Shown here piece by piece: positions 1 to 8,384 of a stretch of 64,000 nt of DNA (positions are counted from its first letter, which is position 1; every line of letters begins with the position of its first letter). The stretch lies in assembly GCA_900696645.1 (NCBI GenBank), contig CAADGV010000014.1:49596-113595 (forward strand), given 5' to 3'. The stretch comes from an uncultured Chlorobiota bacterium (GTDB lineage Bacteria; Bacteroidota; Ignavibacteria; UBA10030; UBA6906). The notes beneath the pieces were generated by a model. It made no database searches. It worked only from the letters and a program-made list of their open reading frames with translations, and was not told the origin of the DNA. Position numbers and translations under genes: made by a program.

Positions 1-534
1 GTACACCTCGAAGTTTGCCATTGTATTGTGGCCGAACATCGGCGGTGTAAACGGCGGAACTTTTACCGCCGCTGTCGGGTCGAGTTCATGCCCGTACAAA
101 TACAGTTTGTGATAGAAACTCCACAATGAAAACAATCCGAAGTAGGTGAACAGCACGAACAGGTCAACCAGCTTCGACATTTTGCCTAACACTACAACCC
201 GCAACGCCAGCAACATCACTCCGCCGATGACGAACGGAATCCACTTGAACTCCGTGAAATCCTCCTCCTGCAACGGCCTCATGCCGATGTAATGATTCAA
301 GGAATTGATTTCACGCAGGTCGTCGCGGTTGGGCGTCTTTCCTCCCTCAAGCTTGTACGAATAGATTTTGAGTATGAGGCCATCGGGGAATTGGTTGGAG
401 TAGAGCGTCATGTTCCACAACGGGACGAAAAATGTCGGCAACAACACCAATGCTCCGACAAGGACGAGAATACGTCCCCGTAAATTAATCGGCGTTTCAA
501 AGAATGATGACGTCTTCTTGATGAGATTTTGCAT
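1..534 (-). CDS. Membrane protein downstream of nosZ, partial (C-terminus outside window)
   Basis: This open frame starts at an ATG (MQNLIKKTSSFFETP) and runs without a stop to the window edge, giving at least 178 residues; the ORF track omits it because it is incomplete. I see three hydrophobic segments, at about residues 19-38, 103-125 and 133-155, separated by a soluble loop of about 65 residues. It follows nosZ by about 100 bp on the same strand, so it probably belongs to the nos transcript. Clade II nos loci often carry integral membrane proteins (NosB-type and others) right after nosZ, but I do not recognise a diagnostic motif here. Function is inferred from position only. Confidence 0.7.
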   Translation of the reverse strand, partial: MQNLIKKTSSFFETPINLRGRILVLVGALVLLPTFFVPLWNMTLYSNQFPDGLILKIYSYKLEGGKTPNRDDLREINSLNHYIGMRPLQEEDFTEFKWIPFVIGGVMLLALRVVVLGKMSKLVDLFVLFTYFGLFSLWSFYHKLYLYGHELDPTAAVKVPPFTPPMFGHNTMANFEVY

Positions 535-572
535 AAACAGCCTTCCTTTCGATCCATCCCGACATGCATGGG

Positions 573-618
573 CAGGGACGTTCAATTGTCCGAAGGACTC
601 CTGTGGAGAACGTCCCTG
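573..618. repeat. Inverted repeat between nosZ and the downstream membrane gene
   Basis: CAGGGACGTTC is matched by GAACGTCCCTG, an 11-bp perfect inverted repeat with a 24-nt loop that itself contains GTCC-GAA-GGAC. There is no T tract, so it is more likely an mRNA-processing or dispersed repeat element than an intrinsic terminator. A related imperfect repeat sits between the Rieske and cytochrome b genes. Confidence 0.6.
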
Positions 619-634
619 CACAAAAGTCTGAGAG

Positions 635-2533
635 CTATTGTCCGGCCATTAGCTTGTTACCGTTTGTTCTTGTGGCGGAGACCCCACCGCTTCCTTTGAC
701 CAACATGTAACCCTGCATCTCCTGATGCAACGCCGAGCAGAAGTTCGTGCAGTAGTACGGATACACGCCTGCTTTATCCGCGACAAACTCAATGACTTTC
801 GTTTCACCCGGATCGGCGACTACGTTGATGTTGTATTCGTTCAGCCCGAAGCCGTGAAGTTCATCCGTTGTTTGTTCAATATTGGTGAGATAGATTGTCA
901 CCTTGTCGCCTTTGTTCACTTCGAAACTTGTCGGTTCGAGCGTTGAACGGACGGCAATCATGTACACTTCAACATGTTTTCCCGTTCTCACGACTTTTGC
1001 ATCTTTCACATCCCAAATTGCCTTCGGGTGCTTGTTCTCTTCTTTCGGATATACTTCTATCGCTTTCAGTTTGTCAGCCTTTATCATTTGCGCATAATGC
1101 GGCTCCGGCTCGGTAAAGGCATCGTACAGCAGATTCATCTTCTCGCCGCCAATATCTATAAGCTGTGATGCTTCAGGTTGCGACGGTCCGACGCTCAGGT
1201 GACGACCGTGCGACAGTTTGTTCAGCGCCACAAGGAACTCGCCGGTCGGGTTCTTCGTATCGCCTTCAGACGCTGTCAAGTGTCCGATGTTGTACGAGAC
1301 CGGAATCTTGTCAAGAATTTCCCACGTGCCTAATTTCCATTTTGCAACGGCGCTTTCAACGAACAGCGACGTGTACGCGTTCCCCTTGTCATCAAACTGC
1401 GTGTGCAGAGGACCGAGCCCGACGTTGACTTCTGCATCTTTGATGGCGTCGTAGTTCAAAACAGGAATGCCATCTTCATTGCCGGTGAAGTTCTTGTTCT
1501 GAATAGCCGTGAGCATCTTTTCAAAATTGAACACTGTAGTGATGCTTTGCAGTTTACCACTGGCAACGATGTATTTACCGTCCGGACTGATATCGACACC
1601 GTGCGGTGATTTTGCCGCAGGCAAGAGATAAACAACTCCCTCAACATCTTTCGGGTCGATTACCTTTACTCCGCCAATCATCTTGAACTTGCCGTCTTTG
1701 ATAGCTTTCTCCGCCGCAACCCAGTTCACAGCGGCAACATAGTCACGATCTTTTTGTGTTGATGTCACTTCCAACTTGCCGATTGCACGCTCGCTGTTGT
1801 AGCATGTCCAGAAACCCCAGTCCTTGCTCGGGCCCTTTCCTGCATCTCCCAAATCATAATTGAACGGCGGCATAAGCACTTGCCAGCCCAGCGACATCTC
1901 GCCGGATTTCGGATCGACAGCAATGCCGGCGACAACACCTTTGAATTTCGTGGCATAATCCTGAATGTTCTCGTAGGTTCCTTTCGGCAGCGGGATGGAG
2001 AAACGTGATCCGGCAAGAACGTACTCCGTGTTCTCGGTAACGAATGATGAACAGTGATTTCCGGACACATTGGGAAGCGGACCCAGAATCTGTTTCGTCT
2101 TGAAGTCACGCAAATCAATCCGGGCCATCCGGTTGTTTGCATTGTCGGAGATGAACAGCCAGCGTCCGTCATAGTTGCCGTTTGTTTCACTGATCGACGG
2201 GTGATGAGCATCGCCCCATGTGTAACCGCCTAACATTTCCTTGCTTTCCTTGTCAAACCCGTAACCTGTAGCCGGATATGGAGTGTACACAGGAATAGTC
2301 GAGATGTGACGCATTGAAGGCACGCCGTACACGTACACCTGTCCCGAATGTCCGCCCGATTTGAACAGATAGTACTTGTCTAAATCGCCAGGCGCCACGT
2401 ACGTTTTCAGCGCAGCTTCTTGCACGTCGGATCGTGCACCGGCTCCGCCGCGTCCCTTCTTGTCATCGCCGCAACCCATGATGATTGCCGTCAACGCGGT
2501 CAGCAGAGCGAGGAGAGTGAGCTTTGTTTTCAT
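635..2533 (-). CDS. nosZ: Nitrous-oxide reductase, clade II (lipoprotein signal)
   Basis: Periplasmic multicopper enzyme reducing N2O to N2. The 632-residue protein has a lipoprotein-type signal with the lipobox ending at Cys21, not a Tat signal, which fits clade II NosZ. The N-terminal beta-propeller carries the seven expected CuZ histidines in order: HH at 110-111 (GDAHHPSIS), then SGNH, SPHGVD, LGPLH, NIGHL and EPEPH. The C-terminal cupredoxin domain has the CuA motif C595-x3-C599-x3-H603-x2-M606. The start has AAGGTG seven bases upstream. It is preceded by a small secreted protein and the Rieske/cytochrome b/c genes that probably feed it electrons. Family and copper sites are seen directly; the electron route is inferred. 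Confidence 0.97.
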   Translation of the reverse strand: MKTKLTLLALLTALTAIIMGCGDDKKGRGGAGARSDVQEAALKTYVAPGDLDKYYLFKSGGHSGQVYVYGVPSMRHISTIPVYTPYPATGYGFDKESKEMLGGYTWGDAHHPSISETNGNYDGRWLFISDNANNRMARIDLRDFKTKQILGPLPNVSGNHCSSFVTENTEYVLAGSRFSIPLPKGTYENIQDYATKFKGVVAGIAVDPKSGEMSLGWQVLMPPFNYDLGDAGKGPSKDWGFWTCYNSERAIGKLEVTSTQKDRDYVAAVNWVAAEKAIKDGKFKMIGGVKVIDPKDVEGVVYLLPAAKSPHGVDISPDGKYIVASGKLQSITTVFNFEKMLTAIQNKNFTGNEDGIPVLNYDAIKDAEVNVGLGPLHTQFDDKGNAYTSLFVESAVAKWKLGTWEILDKIPVSYNIGHLTASEGDTKNPTGEFLVALNKLSHGRHLSVGPSQPEASQLIDIGGEKMNLLYDAFTEPEPHYAQMIKADKLKAIEVYPKEENKHPKAIWDVKDAKVVRTGKHVEVYMIAVRSTLEPTSFEVNKGDKVTIYLTNIEQTTDELHGFGLNEYNINVVADPGETKVIEFVADKAGVYPYYCTNFCSALHQEMQGYMLVKGSGGVSATRTNGNKLMAGQ

Positions 2534-2578
2534 TGATGCACCTTAAAGATGTGATGATGTTGTGTGAATTGTGAGTGG

Positions 2579-3187
2579 TTAGTGTTTGTGTTCCGAAGAC
2601 GCATCCGTGCTGTGTCCTGTCGTGGCTGACGCCTGTTGAATCCGCTCGATGTAGTGAATGAACTCAACATATGCTGCAACATAGTCACGGCCGGCATCGA
2701 CGGAGTGGTGTGCATGTTTCTCGGCCTCGACCAACTTGTTGAACCGCCTCGTCATCCCCGATGCAATGTCCGCTGTCATTTTCTGGACGAGGTTGTCAAC
2801 ATTGTGCGTTTCAATGGCCTTGTCGGCTTGCTCTATGCTGTGATCAACATGCGTTCCTTCAGGCTTAAGTCCGGTGTACGGGGCTCCTTCTCCGGCGCGG
2901 TGAATGCGGACGAGTGTCTCGAAAAAGTACATATCGGCCAGGTTTTGTGCCTCAATGCCTTTCGTCCGGACGTTGCGGGTTTTCTCGAACGATGCAATGA
3001 TCTCCGGTTCATGTTCCTTCTTGATCCATTTGAGAACGGGGGTGACGTCACCTGTTGCAAGGGCGAGTTTTGCATCCTTCACAACAGGCCCATTCATCGT
3101 GTCGCAATGGGACGAAGCCATTGCCGGAAGGAACAGAAGAAGGGTGAGGATTCTGATCATTCTGCCAATTAGAGAAGTGTGTTTCAT
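2579..3187 (-). CDS. Small secreted protein, DUF6448-like, nos-associated
   Basis: A 202-residue protein with an N-terminal signal peptide (cleavage expected near AMASS-HCD). The mature protein begins HCDTMNGPVV and is predicted mostly helical, with a His-rich tail ending SSEHKH. From memory the HCDTxDGPVV start and KWIKKE-type motif resemble the DUF6448 family; I could not check this. It lies 45 bp upstream of nosZ on the same strand. The conserved His/Cys start and His-rich end could bind a metal, so a role in copper handling or NosZ maturation is possible but is only inference. Confidence 0.75.
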   Translation of the reverse strand: MKHTSLIGRMIRILTLLLFLPAMASSHCDTMNGPVVKDAKLALATGDVTPVLKWIKKEHEPEIIASFEKTRNVRTKGIEAQNLADMYFFETLVRIHRAGEGAPYTGLKPEGTHVDHSIEQADKAIETHNVDNLVQKMTADIASGMTRRFNKLVEAEKHAHHSVDAGRDYVAAYVEFIHYIERIQQASATTGHSTDASSEHKH

Positions 3188-3247
3188 TGTTGTGACCTCA
3201 TAAATAACTATGTGACACGGTTGATGAGTATCGGGGAATGCGTTTCC

Positions 3248-4477
3248 TCATTTCCCTTTTGCCAGTTGGGCGTCTTTCTTTTGTTGTTGGTAGATGTCGT
3301 ACGCGTGACGCAACTTCTCGATGGTTTCTTTACGTTCTTCCGGCGTCAACGTGATCATAGTGGAAAGAACTACCTCCATCGTTCCGGTTGGCTTCTCGAG
3401 AAAATCATCGAGTGTCCTGCCGAACCGTGACTGCACATCTTCGACTGCCATCGCCAAATCAGGTCCAATCTGTGCTGCAGCGTCAATGCCCAGCGTGGAA
3501 ACCGAATGGCAGACGAAACAATTCTTCTTCACGAAAAATGCACCCGGGCCTTTCAACATGCGTTCCTCTTTTTCTTTCTCTTCCTCTGTCGGGATATCCC
3601 GGAAGTTATGGCCTGGGATATATTCGATAGGGATGTGTTCCTTCTTCCAGCTCATCACCAACATCGCGAGTGCTTGTGCATCTGCACTGCTGAAATTGAA
3701 ATTCGGCATCACAGTTTCAGGAACTGACTCTTTAGGGTTCTTGAAATGGGCAATCTGCCAACTGAATTCGGAATGGAACCCTTTGATGCGCTCGTAATTG
3801 AATTGTTCGGGGGATTTCATTCCTTCGTAAGTCAGATCGGGTCCGACTGTTCCGCCCCGCCCGTTGATTACGTGGCATGCGCGACAGCCCTTTTCGTTGA
3901 CGAGTTCTTTTGCGCGATTGATGTAGCCGGCTCCCTTGGTTGATTTGTCGTACCGATGGCAGGAGTTGCAGTTCATTTGCATGAGGGCTTTCTTGTCGCT
4001 CATAACATAAAACTCGCCCAGATCTCTGCCGAGAACCGGTTCCTCCCAATCTTTAATCAGTCCGTGTGCGTCGTGCATATCGGTGGCGAAACCCTGTCCG
4101 CCGTGACATGTTGTGCAGGCGAATTTGTTGACCGGATGCTTTTCCAGAATTTCTTTCGGATGCGTGCGGAATGGTTCAGGCGCGTTCTCAAGCCCTTTCC
4201 ATTCGACACCCTGATGGCACGTAATGCAGCGATCGGCTTTGTTCAGTTCCTTGACATAGACTTGCTGCAATCCGGTGGGCACTGTCGCGGCCCGTTCGGG
4301 TCCGAACTTCTCTTCTACCAGTTCTTTGAATTCGGATTGATAGCTTTTCCATTCGGGAATCATGTAGCTGTAGGAGATGAATCCCATCAACAGGAACACG
4401 GCAATGCCGATGATGCTGATAATGAGTTTATCTTTCTTCACGAATGTGAGCTTGTCTTTGATTGTCTTGTGATCCAT
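3248..4477 (-). CDS. Membrane-anchored pentaheme cytochrome c
   Basis: I prefer the start at MDHKTIKDKL (Met25 of the track ORF) because AGGAAG lies seven bases upstream; the longer frame would overlap the cytochrome b gene. The resulting 409-residue protein has one N-terminal membrane anchor (IISIIGIAVFLLMGF) and a periplasmic part with five CxxCH heme sites in order: CITCH, CTTCH, CNSCH, CRACH and CFVCH. It follows cytochrome b by about 35 bp. The arrangement Rieske, cytochrome b, multiheme cytochrome c suggests a quinol-oxidising bc-type complex whose terminal subunit hands electrons to NosZ. Heme count is seen; partner assignment is inferred. Confidence 0.93.
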   Translation of the reverse strand: MDHKTIKDKLTFVKKDKLIISIIGIAVFLLMGFISYSYMIPEWKSYQSEFKELVEEKFGPERAATVPTGLQQVYVKELNKADRCITCHQGVEWKGLENAPEPFRTHPKEILEKHPVNKFACTTCHGGQGFATDMHDAHGLIKDWEEPVLGRDLGEFYVMSDKKALMQMNCNSCHRYDKSTKGAGYINRAKELVNEKGCRACHVINGRGGTVGPDLTYEGMKSPEQFNYERIKGFHSEFSWQIAHFKNPKESVPETVMPNFNFSSADAQALAMLVMSWKKEHIPIEYIPGHNFRDIPTEEEKEKEERMLKGPGAFFVKKNCFVCHSVSTLGIDAAAQIGPDLAMAVEDVQSRFGRTLDDFLEKPTGTMEVVLSTMITLTPEERKETIEKLRHAYDIYQQQKKDAQLAKGK

Positions 4478-4512
4478 TGAAGTACTTCCTGATTCAGTGG
4501 TTGTCATGCATA

Positions 4513-5838
4513 TCAAAACTTGATCGGCATCTCCGGCCATGATTCCCACGGCCAGTAGAAATTCCAGTACGGGCCGCGCAGGAACGTGCCGATGACAGTG
4601 AAAAGAAGAACCAGCAACACGATGCCCAGGAACACCATGTTTTGCCTCCGTCGTTCATCTGCAAACCATACGCCCACGGCGTTGATGCTTGACTTGTCGC
4701 GATAGGGCCACCAGGCGGCTAACACAAGCAACAATCCGGGCAGCAGGACGCCGCCGATCAATGCGCCGTTGATGGTGAACGAACCGATTTGCACAGTCGT
4801 GATCGTGACGATTTCCTGAAGCCAGAGGAAGTACCAGGGCGCCTTTGCCGGGTTTGGCGTCACAGAGGGGTTTGCCGCCGTTTCCAGCGGGGCACGGAAA
4901 ACGAGAGTGAGCAGAACAACAACCACGAACGTCGCCGCCGTGACAAGCCAAACGCGTCGCATCAGATGAGGACTTGACGGAACAGTATTCTTCTCTTCAT
5001 CCACCATCGTGTTTTGAACGTGAACTGTCGTTCCGTTGGTGATGCCGAGCAGCGAGTAAGTTTTGGATTTGACGGGAGCGACCTTCTCTGCCTTCTGCTC
5101 CAACACTTCGTGGTCAACAATCGCAAGCCCGCCATCCTTGCGTACACGCCACATGTGCCACGAGAAAAGGAGCAGGACAAGGACGGGGAGGAAGAAAACA
5201 TGCAGCACGTAAAACCGAATCAATGCGCCCTGATCGATCGTGTTCCCGCCGAGCAGCAGAAAGCGAATCCATTCACCGACAACCGGTGCTGCGCTTGCGA
5301 TGTTCGTGCCTACAGTAATCGCCCAGTATGCAAGTTGGTCCCACGGTAGCAAATAGCCTGTAAACGACAGGAGGAGAGTTGCAACGAACAGAACAAGCCC
5401 GATAATCCAATTGAGAGGCCTGTTGGCCCCAACAGCGCTGCCATTCTTGTATGCGCCGGTAAGAAACACCCGGATCATATGCAGGAAGACAACGGCTACC
5501 ATCAGATGGGCGGCAATTCTGTGCATTCCCCTCAACAGCCATCCGAACGAGATCACGTATTCGATATCCTTCACTGAACTGTATGCCCGTTCTACTGAAG
5601 GCACGTAAAGAAACATCAGCACAACGCCTGTCAGTGTCAGAATTAGGAACAGGACAAACGAAATGGTGCCAAGATAAAACGAATAGTTCCAGGAGAGACT
5701 TCTCTTCGAAATCTTGTTCGGGAACCAGTGCAGCAGCATGTTCTTGACGATTGCGTCGCCGGCTTCCTTGTCGCTATCCGGCTTCCACGTCCAGGTCAGC
5801 TTGTTGTAGTTTCTCTTCAACGTTTCTGTGATGGGCAT
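4513..5838 (-). CDS. Cytochrome b subunit of a bc-type quinol:cytochrome c complex
   Basis: A 441-residue integral membrane protein joining the cytochrome b6-like N-terminal half and the subunit IV-like C-terminal half. Paired heme-ligand histidines are visible in the second helix (GMHRIAAHLMVAVVFLHM) and the fourth helix (VLHVFFLPVLVLLLFSWHM). The quinol-site loop reads PAKAPWYFLWLQE where many relatives have PEWYF. The first half also carries LPWDQLAYWA. It sits between the Rieske and pentaheme cytochrome genes, so the three probably form one complex. Clade II nos loci with adjacent Rieske/cytochrome b genes are known from the literature. Confidence 0.95.
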   Translation of the reverse strand: MPITETLKRNYNKLTWTWKPDSDKEAGDAIVKNMLLHWFPNKISKRSLSWNYSFYLGTISFVLFLILTLTGVVLMFLYVPSVERAYSSVKDIEYVISFGWLLRGMHRIAAHLMVAVVFLHMIRVFLTGAYKNGSAVGANRPLNWIIGLVLFVATLLLSFTGYLLPWDQLAYWAITVGTNIASAAPVVGEWIRFLLLGGNTIDQGALIRFYVLHVFFLPVLVLLLFSWHMWRVRKDGGLAIVDHEVLEQKAEKVAPVKSKTYSLLGITNGTTVHVQNTMVDEEKNTVPSSPHLMRRVWLVTAATFVVVVLLTLVFRAPLETAANPSVTPNPAKAPWYFLWLQEIVTITTVQIGSFTINGALIGGVLLPGLLLVLAAWWPYRDKSSINAVGVWFADERRRQNMVFLGIVLLVLLFTVIGTFLRGPYWNFYWPWESWPEMPIKF

Positions 5839-5863
5839 TTGGGGTCTCCTGATCTTTTCCGTT

Positions 5864-5891
5864 GTAGGGAGGTCGAATAGAACGTCTCTAC
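5864..5891. repeat. Imperfect inverted repeat between Rieske and cytochrome b genes
   Basis: GTAGGGAGGTC pairs imperfectly with GAACGTCTCTAC across a five-base loop. It resembles the GGGACGTTC/GAACGTCCC hairpin at 573-618 in sequence and in its intercistronic position, so both may belong to one small dispersed repeat family. Confidence 0.4.
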
Positions 5892-5892
5892 A

Positions 5893-6447
5893 TCAAACCG
5901 TTAATCTGAAATTCTGTTCAACCTCATCCTTCATATTCACGACGAGTTGTCCGTCATCCGGAGCAACTTCGAGTTTGTACCATTGCAAAGGTTTCGGCGC
6001 CGGGCCTGCGTAGTTCGTCCCGTCGGAATAGAATTTTGAGCCGTGACACGGACACTGAAACTCAAACGGGATATCTTTCTTCTGGCCGTCAATCTCAACG
6101 TGTTTCGGCTGGTTGAGTTTTGTGTACTTGACCGTACAGCCAAGATGTGTACACGAACCCGAAATAGCGTAGAAGGATTTTCCTTCCTTAAAGATGTACA
6201 GTCTCTTGTCCTCCAGGAACGTCATCCCATCTGCAAGAGTTGAGGGGTGTCCGATCTTGAACTTCATCGGTGGCTCGTAGAGAACGTTGGGAATGAGTGA
6301 CCGGAACGATTGAAACCCGAAGCCCGCAAGTCCCGCAAGCATGCCGCCAAGGCCGAGTTTGTGCAGAAAAGTTCGGCGTGTCTCGCTTTTGGATGTATCG
6401 CTTAGTGCTTGCTGATCTTGTTTTGATTTCCTGAATAGTTTCATCAT
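5893..6447 (-). CDS. Rieske [2Fe-2S] iron-sulfur protein
   Basis: A 184-residue protein with a twin-arginine-like N-terminus (RRTFLHKLGLGGMLAGLAG) that also serves as the membrane anchor. The Rieske cluster motifs CTHLGC and CPCHGSKF supply two Cys and two His ligands, and the conserved proline loop follows as GPAPKPL. It lies only 9 bp downstream of the FAD/Fe-S oxidoreductase and 54 bp upstream of cytochrome b. As in other bc complexes it should carry electrons from quinol to the cytochrome c subunit on the periplasmic side. Confidence 0.95.
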   Translation of the reverse strand: MMKLFRKSKQDQQALSDTSKSETRRTFLHKLGLGGMLAGLAGFGFQSFRSLIPNVLYEPPMKFKIGHPSTLADGMTFLEDKRLYIFKEGKSFYAISGSCTHLGCTVKYTKLNQPKHVEIDGQKKDIPFEFQCPCHGSKFYSDGTNYAGPAPKPLQWYKLEVAPDDGQLVVNMKDEVEQNFRLTV

Positions 6448-6456
6448 GATGGCTCC

Positions 6457-8352
6457 CTAAACGGCTTCTCTTTGTTCGTAATAAAACACTTCCATCGTCA
6501 TTGCATCGGTCGGGCAGCGGACAGCGCACAAGCCGCAGCGTATGCATGTCTCGTCGTCTTTCAACATTGCCGATGCCGGTTGGAATGGGTCAATATTGTA
6601 CTGCTCAATCAGCTTTGCTTTCGTCCCCTCATCTACATCCAACTCTGAAAGCGGCACGAGTTTCAGGCAGTATTCCGGGCAGATATCGACGCAGCGGTTA
6701 CACATCACGCATTTCTCAGCATCGTAGATTGTCTGCACATGGCAAGCGAGGCAACGCTCGGCCTGCTGTCGTGCCTGCTCTTCCGTGTAGCCTACTTCGA
6801 CTTCCGAAATGCCGGTACGACGATTCAAGTCTATTGAAGGCGGAGCTTCCCGCTCAAGCTGCTCAAAGTCTTCGGGCCGTGTGAAGCGACGGGTTGGGAT
6901 CTTTTCGATGGAAAGATTGTAAAACGTTTCGGGCTTGATGCCGCGAAGGAATTCGTCGATCGAAAGCGCGGCCCGCTTGCCATTTGCCACCGCGTCAATA
7001 ATGTTCCGCGGCCCGAACGCAACATCTCCTCCGGCAAAAACCCCCTTGGCGCTTGTAGCAAGCGTTTCAGAGTCGATCTTGATAAGTTTTGCGGGATTCA
7101 GCTCAACGCCATCTTCCGGCTTGATGAACGAAAGATCAGTCTGTTGCCCGATGGCGAGAATGATAGAATCGATTTCGAATACTTCAGAAAAGTCAGCGTC
7201 ATATTCGGGATTGAATCTGCCATTTTCATCGTACGTTCGCTTCACGCCGATAAACTCAATCGCTTTTACTTTTCCGTTCTCGCCGATGAAACGCTTCGGT
7301 CCGCGCTGCGGGTGAAACACAACACCTTCGCGCTGCGCTTCCTCAAATTCCTCGTGCCCTTGCGCAGAGCGCAGAACGGGCATTTCCTCGAACGACTCAA
7401 GGCTGGCGATGTGTACCTCCTGCGCACCGCCGCGCATTGCGGTTCGTGCTGCATCAACTGCCGCGTGAATATCCGAATTTTCCGGTTCTCCGCGCAATGC
7501 CGTACGAGCCGCGTCGAAGGCAACGAAACCTCCACCAATCACCAATACTTTCCTGCCGAGATTGACGCGGTAGCCGTTGTTGATGTTCAGTAAATAGTCG
7601 ATTGCCTTGACGACTCCGTCGAGGTTACTCCCTTCGATGTTGAGGTCACGCCCCTTCTGCGTGCCGACGGAGATGAATACCGACTCGAAGCCTTGTGCTT
7701 TCAGTTCTTTCAGTCCGAACTTCTCCGTCAGAGGAGTGTTGTATCTGATCTCGACGCCGAGAAAGCGAATCTTTTCAATCTCTTTGTCAATCAAACTGCG
7801 TGAGAGGCGATACTCGGGAATACCATGCCGCAGCATGCCACCGGCGACATTCGTTGCCTCAAACACCGTCACCTGATATCCCATCAAAGCCAAATCGTGA
7901 GCGCACGAAAGTCCTGCGGGCCCCGAACCGACGACGGCGACTTTTTTGTTCTTGACGACGTTTTTTCTTGCGGCGACCTGCATTGGCAGGTGCCAGAGCC
8001 ACTTGTTGCCCGGCTCTTCTTTGCCGTCAAACAGTTCGTCTTGCGTATCCGGCAGCACCGACTCGACTCCGTATTTTTCTGTCACGAAGCGCTTTAATGC
8101 ACGAATGCTGACAGGGGCGTCAATCTTCCCGCGCCGACACCAGTCTTCACACGGTGCCGCGCAGACCCGGCCGCAGACGCTCGCGAACGGATTGGGTGAA
8201 CGGGCGGTGAGGTATGCTTCTTCGAATTTTTGTTCCGCGATCAGTTGAACGTATCGTCCGGCGTCCGTATGAATCGGGCAGCCTATCTGGCAGGGGACGA
8301 GGTTTTTCCAGAATTCAATGTCGGGGATTTGTATGCGGAACTTGTCTGCCAT
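6457..8352 (-). CDS. GltD-like FAD/NAD(P) oxidoreductase with N- and C-terminal Fe-S domains
   Basis: A 631-residue cytoplasmic flavoprotein. The N-terminal glutamate-synthase-small-subunit-type Fe-S domain has cysteines in PCQIGCP, CGRVC and CEDWC. An FAD-binding Rossmann motif follows (VAVVGSGPAGLSCAHDLAL), then a second nucleotide-binding motif (VLVIGGGFVAFDAARTA). The C-terminus carries two ferredoxin-type [4Fe-4S] motifs, CVMCNRCVDICPEYC and CIRCGLCAVRCPTDA. It directly precedes the Rieske gene. NAD(P)H- or ferredoxin-linked electron input to the quinone pool or bc complex is plausible from context but not shown. The standard GltD role with a large subunit is unlikely, since no gltB lies nearby. 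Confidence 0.9.
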   Translation of the reverse strand: MADKFRIQIPDIEFWKNLVPCQIGCPIHTDAGRYVQLIAEQKFEEAYLTARSPNPFASVCGRVCAAPCEDWCRRGKIDAPVSIRALKRFVTEKYGVESVLPDTQDELFDGKEEPGNKWLWHLPMQVAARKNVVKNKKVAVVGSGPAGLSCAHDLALMGYQVTVFEATNVAGGMLRHGIPEYRLSRSLIDKEIEKIRFLGVEIRYNTPLTEKFGLKELKAQGFESVFISVGTQKGRDLNIEGSNLDGVVKAIDYLLNINNGYRVNLGRKVLVIGGGFVAFDAARTALRGEPENSDIHAAVDAARTAMRGGAQEVHIASLESFEEMPVLRSAQGHEEFEEAQREGVVFHPQRGPKRFIGENGKVKAIEFIGVKRTYDENGRFNPEYDADFSEVFEIDSIILAIGQQTDLSFIKPEDGVELNPAKLIKIDSETLATSAKGVFAGGDVAFGPRNIIDAVANGKRAALSIDEFLRGIKPETFYNLSIEKIPTRRFTRPEDFEQLEREAPPSIDLNRRTGISEVEVGYTEEQARQQAERCLACHVQTIYDAEKCVMCNRCVDICPEYCLKLVPLSELDVDEGTKAKLIEQYNIDPFQPASAMLKDDETCIRCGLCAVRCPTDAMTMEVFYYEQREAV

Positions 8353-8384
8353 TGTCGTTGCAGATGTGTGATCGGTTCAATACT

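Noticed and set aside
6457-8352. Glutamate synthase small subunit
   Set aside because: The domains are GltD-like, but there is no gltB and the gene carries an added C-terminal ferredoxin domain within a nos cluster.
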